Origin: a virus
Reading direction: 5' to 3' (one strand)
Length of the DNA: 48,105 nucleotides
Virus record (IMG/VR): IMGVR_UViG_3300012006_000007
Location: 1-48,105 of that record
How positions within the stretch are numbered: position 1 is the stretch's first letter; each line of letters opens with the position of its first letter. The notes below the pieces were generated by a model. That model was not told the DNA's origin and did not search any database. It saw only the letters and a program-made list of their open reading frames with translations. The translations under genes and the position numbers were made by a program. Positions 13,800 to 23,100 of the stretch are shown piece after piece.

Positions 13800-14492
13800 T
13801 TATCCTTTAAATCTTTTAGATTCTCTTTTAGACTGTTGCTGCCCAAATGTTAAACCATCTTGTATTTTAATAAACTGAGGAATCCTATTAGAGACAATCC
13901 CAATCTTATTTGTTGGCAAGGCGAAACAAAGTAAATCACTAGCACCTTGATCCATGTAACCAGCGTCTAAAAGTGCTTGTTCTGTAGGGAAAACATCACA
14001 GTGCCTGTCGTTCTCCTTGTCAATTAGGTGGTCTTCCCTGCCACCCATAGAAAACAAGTACCTGAAGTTGTGCGGTATCTCACGCTGGTATCTTTTAAAA
14101 CGGCTAACCTCTTTTGTGTAGGCATAAAATGTAACCTGTTCATGAAGTATAGCTATATCAATCCACGACTGTAGGTAGTCGTCTGAGAAGAAATCACCTG
14201 CATCGTGTATCCTCAGGTATTTCAAATTTCTCTTCTTGCGTATCTCAGCACTCATGTCAGTAAACCACTCAGCCTGTTTAAAAATAAAGTGCTCCAAGTT
14301 AGCAAGGTGCTTAGCCTTCACCACTGGAAAAAGGTAAGTACCATTGCGTGCGTAGCACATCTTCGCACACACACCTGCATTAGGGCAGCAGTTAAACCAG
14401 CTACCATCAGACATTTTTACATTCCATGCAGGTATAGTCCAATTCCAGATTCCATCCTTACGCAGTTCAGAATTCTGTGTTAGTAACTTCAT
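13800..14492 (-). CDS. GP88-family protein
   Basis: A 230-residue protein resembling the phage 'gene product 88' family. The N-terminus has IWNWTIPAW, then a Cys cluster (CCPNAGVCAKMCYARNG, Cys35, 36, 42, 46), a FKQAEWFTDM helix region and the RIHDAGDFFSDDYLQSWI motif near 94-111, followed by FYAYTKEVSRF. These elements are the family hallmarks; the biochemical role is not known to me, and the Cys cluster suggests metal or Fe-S binding as inference. Its start shares a base with the methyltransferase stop (TAATG on the reverse strand), so the two are co-translated. Confidence 0.72.
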   Translation of the reverse strand: MKLLTQNSELRKDGIWNWTIPAWNVKMSDGSWFNCCPNAGVCAKMCYARNGTYLFPVVKAKHLANLEHFIFKQAEWFTDMSAEIRKKRNLKYLRIHDAGDFFSDDYLQSWIDIAILHEQVTFYAYTKEVSRFKRYQREIPHNFRYLFSMGGREDHLIDKENDRHCDVFPTEQALLDAGYMDQGASDLLCFALPTNKIGIVSNRIPQFIKIQDGLTFGQQQSKRESKRFKG

Positions 14493-15958
14493 TACTTTAG
14501 CTCCTTGTTTACTTTGTTAATTCGTTCACCAATCCAACGCATAACAGGCACAGCCATAGAATTCCCTAGAGCTTTATATCTAGGGCCGTCTGGGCACAAT
14601 TCGGCAGGTTTATTCTTCCACGCAATAGATGTGTAGTCGTCAGGAAATCCTTGTAACCTTTCACATTCACGGGGTGTAAGTCTTCTAACAGCCGTACTTT
14701 TAATAAGCACATTTTCGCCGCCATTGTTCCTACCTTGTGCGTAGGCAATATCAGAAACACAAGGATCTTGTGTTCCATGAACAATGTGTGCGGACGAGCC
14801 AACGCCTGACGAAGTCAAGGCGTTGCTCGCATCAGTCTCATTCACATACAAACCACCATTGGGTCTGTCTTTCCTAGTGCCATTAGAATCACAAAATGTG
14901 ATGTTATAGGCAGCAGCAGTTTGGTTGTCTCCCATATCACCCCTTAGTGTACCTGTCATCTCCGGTATAAACCTGCTAGGGCTACCTTCCCTAGCTGCGA
15001 TTCCGGGTTCAAACGAGATAGACGCTAGCGGTGTGTCACCACGAACATTCGCACAATTCTTTGTTGTGAGTTGTGCTGTGTCGCTAGGTTGTGGGTTATG
15101 GTGTTGCTTCATGTCGTAGGTGGCTATGTGTGGTGCTTCATGAAGACAGTTTAGGGTTGGGCACAGGTCGTAGCACACCTCTGCGTCACCCTGTCCTGAA
15201 CTTCTACAAATCACACTCACAAGCTTACCTTCATGTGCGTACTGATCACTAACACCCTTAGGCCCATCAGCAGCAGCTAGTGCACCTGTGATAGGGGATG
15301 AGTATTCTATCTTGTAAGCACCGTCAACTATTTGTGAGTGGTCAACACCACGGTCGCCAAAGCCTCGTGTAATAGTTCCGGTAATTTCTTTCCTCTTTTC
15401 TCTGCTCGGCGTAGAATCCCTGCGCACGCTTTCGCACTCAAATAGAACCTTGGAAGCACTTGTTGTGTCTCCAAGACATCCGACAACAAACACACGCTTG
15501 CGTCTTTGGGCGAGTCCGAACCATTGAGCGTCAAGCACTCTGTAGGCCCACCCATACCCCATGTTCCCCAACGATGTGATGAAGGTAGAAAAATCTTTTC
15601 CTCCGTTAGATGACAATACACCGGGGACATTTTCCCAGACAATCCACTTAGGCCGTCTACTTTCAACGACTCTAAGGTAGGTAAGCATGATGTTTCCCCT
15701 GGGATCGTCCAATCCACCTCGCAAGCCTGCAATGCTGAAAGACTGGCAAGGTGTTCCTCCGACCAAAAGGTCAATTGTTGGTAACTTCCATTTTTTGTGC
15801 TCATTGATGTCTCCGTAGTTCTTAACTTTAGGGTAATGGTGTTTTAAAACTTCACAAGGAAAAGGTTCTATTTCAGAAAAACCTGCGGGTTTCCACCCTA
15901 GGTTTTTCCAAGCAACAGACGCTGCTTCTATACCTGAACATACCGATAAATACCGCAT
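14492..15958 (-). CDS. dcm: DNA (cytosine-5) methyltransferase
   Basis: A 488-residue m5C methyltransferase. Motif I is SVCSGIEAASVAW at the N-terminus, motif IV GGTPCQSFS has catalytic Cys71, motif VI is WENVPG near 108-113, motif VIII is QRRKRVF at 151-157. A variable target-recognition region of about 230 residues follows, with repeated T-x-L and GAL-type segments, then motifs IX and X (RRLTPRECERLQGFPDDY, RYKALGNSMAVPV). GAGGGT lies before the ATG. No partner restriction enzyme is nearby, so it is an orphan enzyme, probably protecting phage DNA or hiding it from host restriction. Confidence 0.93.
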   Translation of the reverse strand: MRYLSVCSGIEAASVAWKNLGWKPAGFSEIEPFPCEVLKHHYPKVKNYGDINEHKKWKLPTIDLLVGGTPCQSFSIAGLRGGLDDPRGNIMLTYLRVVESRRPKWIVWENVPGVLSSNGGKDFSTFITSLGNMGYGWAYRVLDAQWFGLAQRRKRVFVVGCLGDTTSASKVLFECESVRRDSTPSREKRKEITGTITRGFGDRGVDHSQIVDGAYKIEYSSPITGALAAADGPKGVSDQYAHEGKLVSVICRSSGQGDAEVCYDLCPTLNCLHEAPHIATYDMKQHHNPQPSDTAQLTTKNCANVRGDTPLASISFEPGIAAREGSPSRFIPEMTGTLRGDMGDNQTAAAYNITFCDSNGTRKDRPNGGLYVNETDASNALTSSGVGSSAHIVHGTQDPCVSDIAYAQGRNNGGENVLIKSTAVRRLTPRECERLQGFPDDYTSIAWKNKPAELCPDGPRYKALGNSMAVPVMRWIGERINKVNKELK

Positions 15959-16007
15959 TATGACCCTCTTTTCTAGTACAATTGGGGCTAAAAATTAACA
16001 CTTGGTT

Positions 16008-16013
16008 ATTATA
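16008..16013 (-). promoter_or_regulatory. Possible -10 box for reverse cassette
   Basis: TATAAT on the reverse strand lies about 50 bp upstream of the methyltransferase start. No convincing -35 partner is seen. Confidence 0.3.
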
Positions 16014-16048
16014 TGACATTTCAATAAAGTGTATAGCCTAAATTAGTA

Positions 16049-16076
16049 TTGACTAATAGTCTACCAATGGTATCTT
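16049..16076 (+). promoter_or_regulatory. Possible promoter for head genes
   Basis: TTGACT (16049-16054) and TATCTT (16071-16076) are 16 bp apart, between the divergent reverse cassette and the portal gene. A structured leader follows. Confidence 0.45.
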
Positions 16077-16090
16077 ATAACTACCTTGAT

Positions 16091-16150
16091 GTCTATTTCC
16101 CCATAGACTGGGTGCACCCAAAAGAGGCCCTCGCTGAAAAGCGGGGGTCC
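16091..16150 (+). promoter_or_regulatory. Structured leader of the portal gene
   Basis: Three consecutive structures: GTCTAT/ATAGAC (16091-16096, 16103-16108), the perfect palindrome GGGTGCACCC (16110-16119), and GGCCCTCGC (16126-16134) pairing with GCGGGGGTCC (16141-16150) with one bulge. The last stem contains GGGGG, the only Shine-Dalgarno-like sequence before ATG 16159, so it could hide the ribosome site. Confidence 0.5.
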
Positions 16151-16158
16151 AAATATAA

Positions 16159-17631
16159 ATGGCTAAAGAAGATGTAATACCGGACCCGTTCGCACAGATA
16201 CCACAAGAGCGTGGGTACGACTTTCCAGAAGCAGAGATAAAAGAAGGTCGTGTGCCTGGGGATGGCGGTCAACCACTACCACACTTCATGACATTTAGTC
16301 AGGTTGTGAATTGGGCATCACGCACATACCGTTACACATTTGATGAAGCACTAAGACACAGTGCAAAAAACACACTTGCGATGCGGCGTGACCCTGTGAT
16401 CATGGAGTGCATACGGTCAAGGCAAATGCCAACCGCACAATTGGGGTGGCACCTAGAGCCACAGAACCCAGAAGACACAGCACAGATGGAAGCAGCTAAA
16501 GAGTTAACGGATATCATTAAACAGACTCCAAGACTCCAGCAACTACTGATGCACCTCTTAGAGGCAATGTTCTATGGTAGGTACGCCGTCCAGCTAAACT
16601 ACGAGTGGGATTTCTCAACAAAGAAACGCCGTATGTTGGTTAAGGGTTTTAAACCCATTAACGGTGACAAACTTGTGTTCAGGTATTCAGGACAGGCTGG
16701 AATACTAGTGCACGCAACTTTTGACGGTTCATGGGCTATTACGGATCGTGGAAGGGCACATTTCTTCACGCCTGACGAGCGTGAGCAAATAATCATACAC
16801 AAGCACGAACCAGAAGACGCTGACTTCTATGAAGGCGAGCTAGCTGGTGGTATTCATGGTGTAGGTATCCGCAGTAAGATTTACTGGCTGTGGTATCTAA
16901 GGTCACAAGTTTTGACCTTTCTGATGGACTATCTAGAACGCATTGGTGCAGGTGGACTCACTGTGTACTATTTCGAGGCTGGTAACCCACAATCGCTAGC
17001 TGAAGTTAAGCAATGTGCTGAAGAGCAGATGAGGAACAACACAATCCTATTCCCAAGATACCGTGACAACTCAACTGCGGGTCCGGGGATAGAGAGAATT
17101 GACCCATCACCCGCTGGTGCACAGCTATTGTACGACCTTATTACGGCCTATTTTGATCAACAGATCAGAAGGTTCATAAAGGGTGCCGATGATAATGAAA
17201 TGACCTCAGGAGAGGCACAGGAGATCGGCGACACGCACTCTAGGATGGTGCGATACGATGCGATGAACCTACAAGACACACTGACGGAAGAACTTGTTGC
17301 GACTCTTCAGAAATACAACTTCCCCGGATTACCACAAATACGCTGGAAATTCGATATTGATAAACCTAATGCAGGTGAAACACTCACCGCAGCACAAGCG
17401 TTTTATCAGATGGGTGGTACTTTAGATGAAGATGAACTTAGGGCTATTTTAGGCTTGAGCCGACCACAACCCGGTCATGCGATACTAGCCCAAAACATGC
17501 CGCTAAACCCGTCCACAATGGGTAGCCAGCCAACAGGTGTGCCTCAACAAGGGCAACCAGGGCCTATGCCTGAACAAGGTGCAGAAGCGGCTCAACCTAC
17601 ACCGGACGGGGCACAAGGTGCGGGGGCATAA
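16159..17631 (+). CDS. Portal protein, DUF935 / Mu gp29-like
   Basis: A 490-residue protein with the layout of Mu gp29-like (DUF935) portals: RDPVIMECIRSRQMPTAQLG near residues 77-96, a long helical/strand core, RSKIYWLWYLRSQVLTFLMD near 236-255, and the crown region TSGEAQEIGDTHSRMVRYDA near 350. The portal forms the dodecameric DNA channel at the head vertex and docks the terminase. The C-terminal 60 residues are Pro/Gln/Gly-rich and disordered. It is the first head gene; its ribosome site may be folded into the leader hairpin, and its stop codon lies in a hairpin loop. Confidence 0.82.
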   Translation: MAKEDVIPDPFAQIPQERGYDFPEAEIKEGRVPGDGGQPLPHFMTFSQVVNWASRTYRYTFDEALRHSAKNTLAMRRDPVIMECIRSRQMPTAQLGWHLEPQNPEDTAQMEAAKELTDIIKQTPRLQQLLMHLLEAMFYGRYAVQLNYEWDFSTKKRRMLVKGFKPINGDKLVFRYSGQAGILVHATFDGSWAITDRGRAHFFTPDEREQIIIHKHEPEDADFYEGELAGGIHGVGIRSKIYWLWYLRSQVLTFLMDYLERIGAGGLTVYYFEAGNPQSLAEVKQCAEEQMRNNTILFPRYRDNSTAGPGIERIDPSPAGAQLLYDLITAYFDQQIRRFIKGADDNEMTSGEAQEIGDTHSRMVRYDAMNLQDTLTEELVATLQKYNFPGLPQIRWKFDIDKPNAGETLTAAQAFYQMGGTLDEDELRAILGLSRPQPGHAILAQNMPLNPSTMGSQPTGVPQQGQPGPMPEQGAEAAQPTPDGAQGAGA

Positions 17632-17648
17632 AGCCCCCCGCCCTTGTG
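17612..17648 (+). terminator. Large hairpin over the portal stop codon
   Basis: Bases 17612-17627 pair with 17633-17648 over about 15 pairs with two bulges, including GGGGGC/GCCCCC, and the stop codon lies in the five-base loop. Only TGTAATTTT follows, so it may attenuate transcription or stabilise the upstream mRNA. Confidence 0.55.
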
Positions 17649-17674
17649 TGTAATTTTAACAAAGGGGTTTAAAT

Positions 17675-18058
17675 ATGCATGGTGACAATGTTAGAAAAGC
17701 TATTAAAGATACCGATAGTAGAAATAAAATAACAGAAGGTGTGAACAAAGTTCATGCTACTGCATGGTACAACCAAGAAGGTAGAACATACCCTTTGGAG
17801 AAATCTATGAAGACTGATAAAGATACAAAGTATACAAAGAAATCCGGTGCAACGCCTGGAAAAACTGTTAAAGCACAAGTTAAAAAAACTAAAAGTGAAA
17901 ATAAATCAGCAGAAGCTTACAACACTCGCCATGAAATGACAAATAGAAAACGAAAAGACGAATTTAAAAGATCCTTTGGATCTAAATCTACAGTACCGTC
18001 TGTTAGCTTTAATCACAACTGGGGCAAACGGAAAGACGGATCATCTGGACCTGTATAA
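17675..18058 (+). CDS. Basic protein, paralogue of 18085
   Basis: A 127-residue very Lys/Arg-rich protein, probably disordered, without a recognised domain. It shares with the next gene a region near residues 60-110: KxxVKxQVKKTK, then an N/A-rich helix, EMT/AMT, a basic patch and FGSKSTVP. The two are clear tandem paralogues. The basic charge and location between portal and protease suggest a DNA-contacting virion or scaffold-associated protein, as inference. Starts after AAAGGGG. Confidence 0.7.
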   Translation: MHGDNVRKAIKDTDSRNKITEGVNKVHATAWYNQEGRTYPLEKSMKTDKDTKYTKKSGATPGKTVKAQVKKTKSENKSAEAYNTRHEMTNRKRKDEFKRSFGSKSTVPSVSFNHNWGKRKDGSSGPV

Positions 18059-18084
18059 CATTTTTTACATTAAGGAGTTTTAAC

Positions 18085-18420
18085 ATGGCCGGAACAGAAA
18101 AAAGCGGTAAGTACGAAAAGTTTCAAACTAAAAAAGACACAAAAGTGCCTAAAAAAGACGATATTCCTGAAAAGGGAGAGACTATTAAAGATCAGGTGAG
18201 AAGAACTAAAAACAGAAACTCACAGGCTCGCGCTAGAAACGATTACTACGCTATGACAGGAAAAGGTAGGCCTGTTAACCAAACAGAAAGAGCGTTTGGT
18301 CCTAAATCTACAGTACCAAAAATTAAATACGAAGCAGGTTCTGAACCATCAGGCACAAACACAAATCTACCCGGAATGATGGGAAGAAAAAAACGACCAG
18401 ACGGTTCTTACGGCTGTTAA
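18085..18420 (+). CDS. Basic protein, paralogue of 17675
   Basis: A 111-residue basic, polar protein after AAGGAG. It matches its upstream neighbour through IKDQVRRTKNRNSQARARN, an YAMTGKG segment and FGPKSTVP, while both ends differ. No recognised domain. It likely arose by duplication within the phage and is packaged or acts in head assembly; function unknown. Confidence 0.7.
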   Translation: MAGTEKSGKYEKFQTKKDTKVPKKDDIPEKGETIKDQVRRTKNRNSQARARNDYYAMTGKGRPVNQTERAFGPKSTVPKIKYEAGSEPSGTNTNLPGMMGRKKRPDGSYGC

Positions 18421-18438
18421 CAACACAAGGAAATTACA

Positions 18439-20154
18439 ATGCCCCCTAGAGAAAACAGTTTAGGCGTTCCCGGTCAAGCTGCGTCAAATGCACAACACTT
18501 ACAAAATGTAAGACAACAAGGTGCTAACTACAGAGGCCAGCAAATATACAACGACCCTACCACACACGCTGGTAGAGAAGCTCAAGCTGCGTGGTTAAAA
18601 AATAACCCTATACCTCAACAAAGTATTGACACAGTTTACGGAGGCGTAAACTACGGTAATAAGCTACAAAAAGATACTGAGGTAGCTGTTGATCAAGAGC
18701 AGATTGCACGAGGTGGACCCGGCACAGGCAATGCAATGATTCGCGCAGGTATGCTTGATGCTAACGGATATAAACTTGGCACTCCAGGTGTTAATACCAG
18801 AGATACAAGGTCTGAATCTGCTCAACATGCACAGCACAATCAAGTTATGGCCGATATTAAACGAGAGGGTGCTGAAGCAAGAGCTAGAGGGGAACAATTC
18901 CAGCCTAAAGGGGTTAATGTAGTTAACCCATCTAAGAGAGTAGATATCTCAGGGGATAGAAGGCGAACAGAAGCTAAGAACGGTTGGGCTAAAGGTTCTA
19001 TGGATCAAGGTGGAGAGCACTACGCAGATAATGGACCACGCTCTGCTAATCCACCCGCACCACTTGCTGCACCAACACCTGCACCTGTTGCACAGGCCAC
19101 ACCTGCACCAACTGAGTATAAATGGAAGTCTGAAACAGCTAAAAAATTGTACGAAGATTCAGTGAAAAAACCGGGTTCTGGATATAACGGAAATGTTAAC
19201 ATGGGTGGTGGTTCATTAGGTGGTGCAGCAGCACAGAGGCCTCAAATATCAAGTCTTCCCGGTGCTCAACAAACTACAGCACAACTCCAGCAGTCAGGAC
19301 AGATGGCACCTAGACCTGCGGGTAGGTACGGTATGACAGACGAACAGTGGTTTAATACTCCTGAAGGTCAGAAACAAGCACAGGCTATGAAAGACACACA
19401 CGCTGGCTTACTTAAAGATGGAAAAATTGGGCCTAGCTCTGGCACAGCGGAAATGGGTGAATTCCCAGGGTATGGTAGTGTGGGTGATACTGATTCAGGC
19501 CTTGATAAGAATGGGTTTGATTCACCTGAACTACCTAAACCAGACCCTCGTATACAAGCTGGTATAGCCCCTCCAATGGGAAGTACACAGTCTGGTGGGT
19601 TCAGTGCCCCTCTTAAATCAAAAGAGCAGCTTGCTACAGAAGAACGAGCAAAACAAGAACAAATAAAACAAAAGACACATGAGATGTTGTATGGTGATTT
19701 AGATAAACAAATACAAAAACACCAAAACGATCTTAAAAATGCACCTGGCATTCAAAGACCTACTCCGCCGCCATCAAGCGGAATAAAGGGTTCAACTACC
19801 GGAAAAATTGCACCTAACAGACCTAAGCCATCAACACCTGTTAGTAGAGAAATAGATTTTCAGGAAAGAACACCTAACGCCGCAGAGATGATGGAAGACC
19901 GTAGAAGCCGTGCGTACACAGGTAACTCCGGTGCAGATAAAATTAGAGACAATGTTCCTCAATTTAATGAGGGCTTTGGGGCACAACAAGTACGCCCTAA
20001 AAGTGAAAATGAAAAAATGCCAAAAATTAGCAAGTCTAACCCTATTACAGATACGATTAAGGCAGCTAATAACCCTGTTCCTGTGGCACAACCTAAGCCG
20101 CAAAATAAGATACAACCTGTCCGAAATGTAATTAAAAGAATAAGGGGCAGGTAA
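18439..20154 (+). CDS. Long disordered structural-region protein
   Basis: A 571-residue protein rich in Pro, Gln, Gly, Ala and Asn, with low-complexity segments (APTPAPVAQATPAPT near 205-225), no membrane segment and no recognised enzyme motif. Short structured islands may lie near residues 230-245 and 295-330 (GMTDEQWFNTPEGQKQAQAM). The C-terminus is strongly basic (NVIKRIRGR). Placed between the basic paralogues and the giant protein, it may be an internal head protein or assembly factor. Unrecognised. Confidence 0.65.
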   Translation: MPPRENSLGVPGQAASNAQHLQNVRQQGANYRGQQIYNDPTTHAGREAQAAWLKNNPIPQQSIDTVYGGVNYGNKLQKDTEVAVDQEQIARGGPGTGNAMIRAGMLDANGYKLGTPGVNTRDTRSESAQHAQHNQVMADIKREGAEARARGEQFQPKGVNVVNPSKRVDISGDRRRTEAKNGWAKGSMDQGGEHYADNGPRSANPPAPLAAPTPAPVAQATPAPTEYKWKSETAKKLYEDSVKKPGSGYNGNVNMGGGSLGGAAAQRPQISSLPGAQQTTAQLQQSGQMAPRPAGRYGMTDEQWFNTPEGQKQAQAMKDTHAGLLKDGKIGPSSGTAEMGEFPGYGSVGDTDSGLDKNGFDSPELPKPDPRIQAGIAPPMGSTQSGGFSAPLKSKEQLATEERAKQEQIKQKTHEMLYGDLDKQIQKHQNDLKNAPGIQRPTPPPSSGIKGSTTGKIAPNRPKPSTPVSREIDFQERTPNAAEMMEDRRSRAYTGNSGADKIRDNVPQFNEGFGAQQVRPKSENEKMPKISKSNPITDTIKAANNPVPVAQPKPQNKIQPVRNVIKRIRGR

Positions 20155-20155
20155 T

Positions 20156-23100
20156 ATGATTAATTACAATCCATCCATAAAAAAACTTAGACAAGCTGAA
20201 AAATTTTTTCGGCGTGCTGCTGTAAAATATTCTAAAGATTTATTAAAAGATAACACTCCTCCCCCCGCGCCTACAAGCCTGCCTAAAAGTCCTCTTTCAA
20301 AAGATTTAAAACCTACTCCTGACCCAATAGCAAGCCCGTTTAAGGAGCAAGCACAAAACCCAAATAAGTCTAGCGGTGGTATGCAAAGCTCACAAGAAGG
20401 AATTAGGCAAGGTCTTAAAATAAAAGAGGGGTACACAGAGCAAAGCCCTGTCCTTAAAACTATTTTAAATAATTTTGATAAATTTTATGCAACCACTGGG
20501 CCAGATGGCAAACCTCACCCAGACACGATTCACGCACTTCACTATTTAGATTCACATGATCTTTTAAGAAGAGGTGTATTACCGGGTCTCTCAAGTGCAC
20601 TTTTGTCAAAGTCGTTTAAAGAAGATGTTCAAAAAGAGCACGATACTAAAATAAGAATTGCAAAAGAACAAACTGATGAATCTCAAACACAACGAAAAGC
20701 TAAACTAGACGAATACATAAAACAAGCTCAAGCTAAATTTGATGCTAATGCCGCAAAGGGTAAAGGGAAGTGGTCAAATCCTGAATATGTTGAAGCACAG
20801 CGTAAAAAACTAGAAGAAGACATAGCTAAGAAGAGTTCTAACAGAAATGCACCATTTACAGACGAGCAATATGACGCAAGAATAGAAAGTGGCCGACCTA
20901 AAACAGTAGTTGGATCTGCAACAAGAGTGCTAAAAGGATTGCTACCAACGCTACAATCTTTAGTTGGATATAAAGAAGGCTCCATCTACCCTAGTGATGC
21001 AAAATTAGAAGACGATCCAGAATTAAATGATCCAATTATTAAAAGAACAGGCGAGCTTAAAGATGCACCTGGGTTATTAAATGAAAATACATCTGCGAAC
21101 ACAGTGGAAAATGCACTTGCGTCTGATAAAGAATTAAATAGCAGAGGTGGCAGATCTCCAACTAATCAAGCAAGTGTTCTTCGCTGGCTAAAAAACGGAT
21201 TTTTTAATAATGTTATAAAACCTTTGATGTCAGATCCACAGCTTGAAATTCAAAACGAGGCTTTGTATCACAAAGGCGGCGCTCAAGCTGTTTTAGAACA
21301 CTTGGAGCGTAAACACGAAATATCACCAGAAGAAAGCTTATACGCTTCTGCTGCGCTTTTATTTTTAGGTCAAAGAGATGATGTTTCCCATGAGCTAAGT
21401 TTGATGGGAGAAAAATATCTATCTACTGACGGAACAATAAAATCTAATTATGACCCAGGTGATTTGTGGTATGACGACAACATGTTGCAAACAGATCATG
21501 GAATAGCACATGTGGTTAACCATCTTCATGGGCGTGAAGTTGTTCCGGTAGACCGTCATAGCGGTATGCCTATTTTAAACAATGGAAGGCAACACCCTCA
21601 CATATCAGCGTTCAAAGCTATAATGGCTCCAACTAGTTATGGAATGCAACCTGGGGCAAACTTAAACACATCATTTGATGTTTATACTCAAGCAAAAAAA
21701 GCTTGGGAAGAAGATGGGGCTGACCCAAATAAATCTGTGTTTGGCTACATGGATATTAAAAGAAAAGTTTCCCCTCAAGAGGAAATAAAACTTTTTGGGG
21801 AAAACACATTTTATGAACGGTGCAAAGCATTAAGCAATTCTATGGAGTATATAGATCCTAAAGAATATCAAAGGGTTACAAGTCTTTACCAAGGCGGAGA
21901 TAAAAAGTTAGCATTACAAGAACATAAAAATTGGTTAAGAAAAACTTTTACGGATAACCCTTCATTATACAGTGGTGCGGATGGCAAACTATTAACCACA
22001 ATGGACGAAACTAAAGAGGGGTGGGCTGAAAAACCTAGACCTTTAAATCTAGACGGTAACGGTAAGGACGACTTAGATTTAATTATGCAAGGTGCGTTAA
22101 AGCCGCCTAAAGCTAAACAACTTAGCAGACACACAAAGTTTGATTTAAAATTACAACGAAATAAAAACATTTGGGTTGGCGATGCTCATGTGCTACACCC
22201 TAGTGCTATCATAGATCATATTTCAAATTTAGAAGTGTCTGATAGTGATATTCAAAAGGATTGGACTACTAGAGGCGGTTCTATTAATTCTATGTTGCGT
22301 TTTGTTAAAAATGTATGCAAAAATGAAGGCGAGCAAGGGTTACATAATTTTCTTGAGGGAGAGCACACATTAGACACATTAATGAAAGTCTGGATGGATA
22401 ACTCTCAAGAGAAAGACGCTGAAGGAAGAACACAATACGATTATGATGATGAAGAAAAAGCTGACTACATTGAAAGAACTAAAAAGAAATTTCTAGATTC
22501 TGTGCCAGATAGCGAGAGAGAAAATTTGCTTAAAGGTGGTACCGCTAAAGGGGCTTACATATTTGGGCCTAAAGGCGGAAACTTTTGGCAAGACATTTCA
22601 TATCAAGGCGGAAACCCTACAAAAGATTTGTGGTTTACCAGAGCGTCATTATTTGTTCTTGGGGGTATGACTACTGAAAATGGAACACTTATAGACACGC
22701 CGCCTGCCTCTTTACGAGAGGCATTTGACTTAGCTAACAATTGGGTAGGTCACTCTTTAGGATTAAGCTCAAAACAAGTTCAAGCGATATGGTGGTATCA
22801 TAAAAAAACTTTAGATACTATGATGGGTGTAAAAACAGCGGGTAATGAAAGTTATGTACAAGCCGCCGAAAAAGCAGCAAAAGGAGTTAACAGTGGATAC
22901 ACAAAACCAGAAATCGACAGATTTGGACCAAGTAGCTCAGCAGCTAGTAAAAGATCGCAAAATGCCAGAGCTGGGATTTTTTCTGCAACACCTGGCCAAA
23001 ATACAAAGCCAGTTTCGGAAGTCCTTAGCCGCCCACCAAGCATACCAAACGCACAAGAGATAATAGATAAAAATTTAAAATTTAGAAGTTCTAAAAAAGG

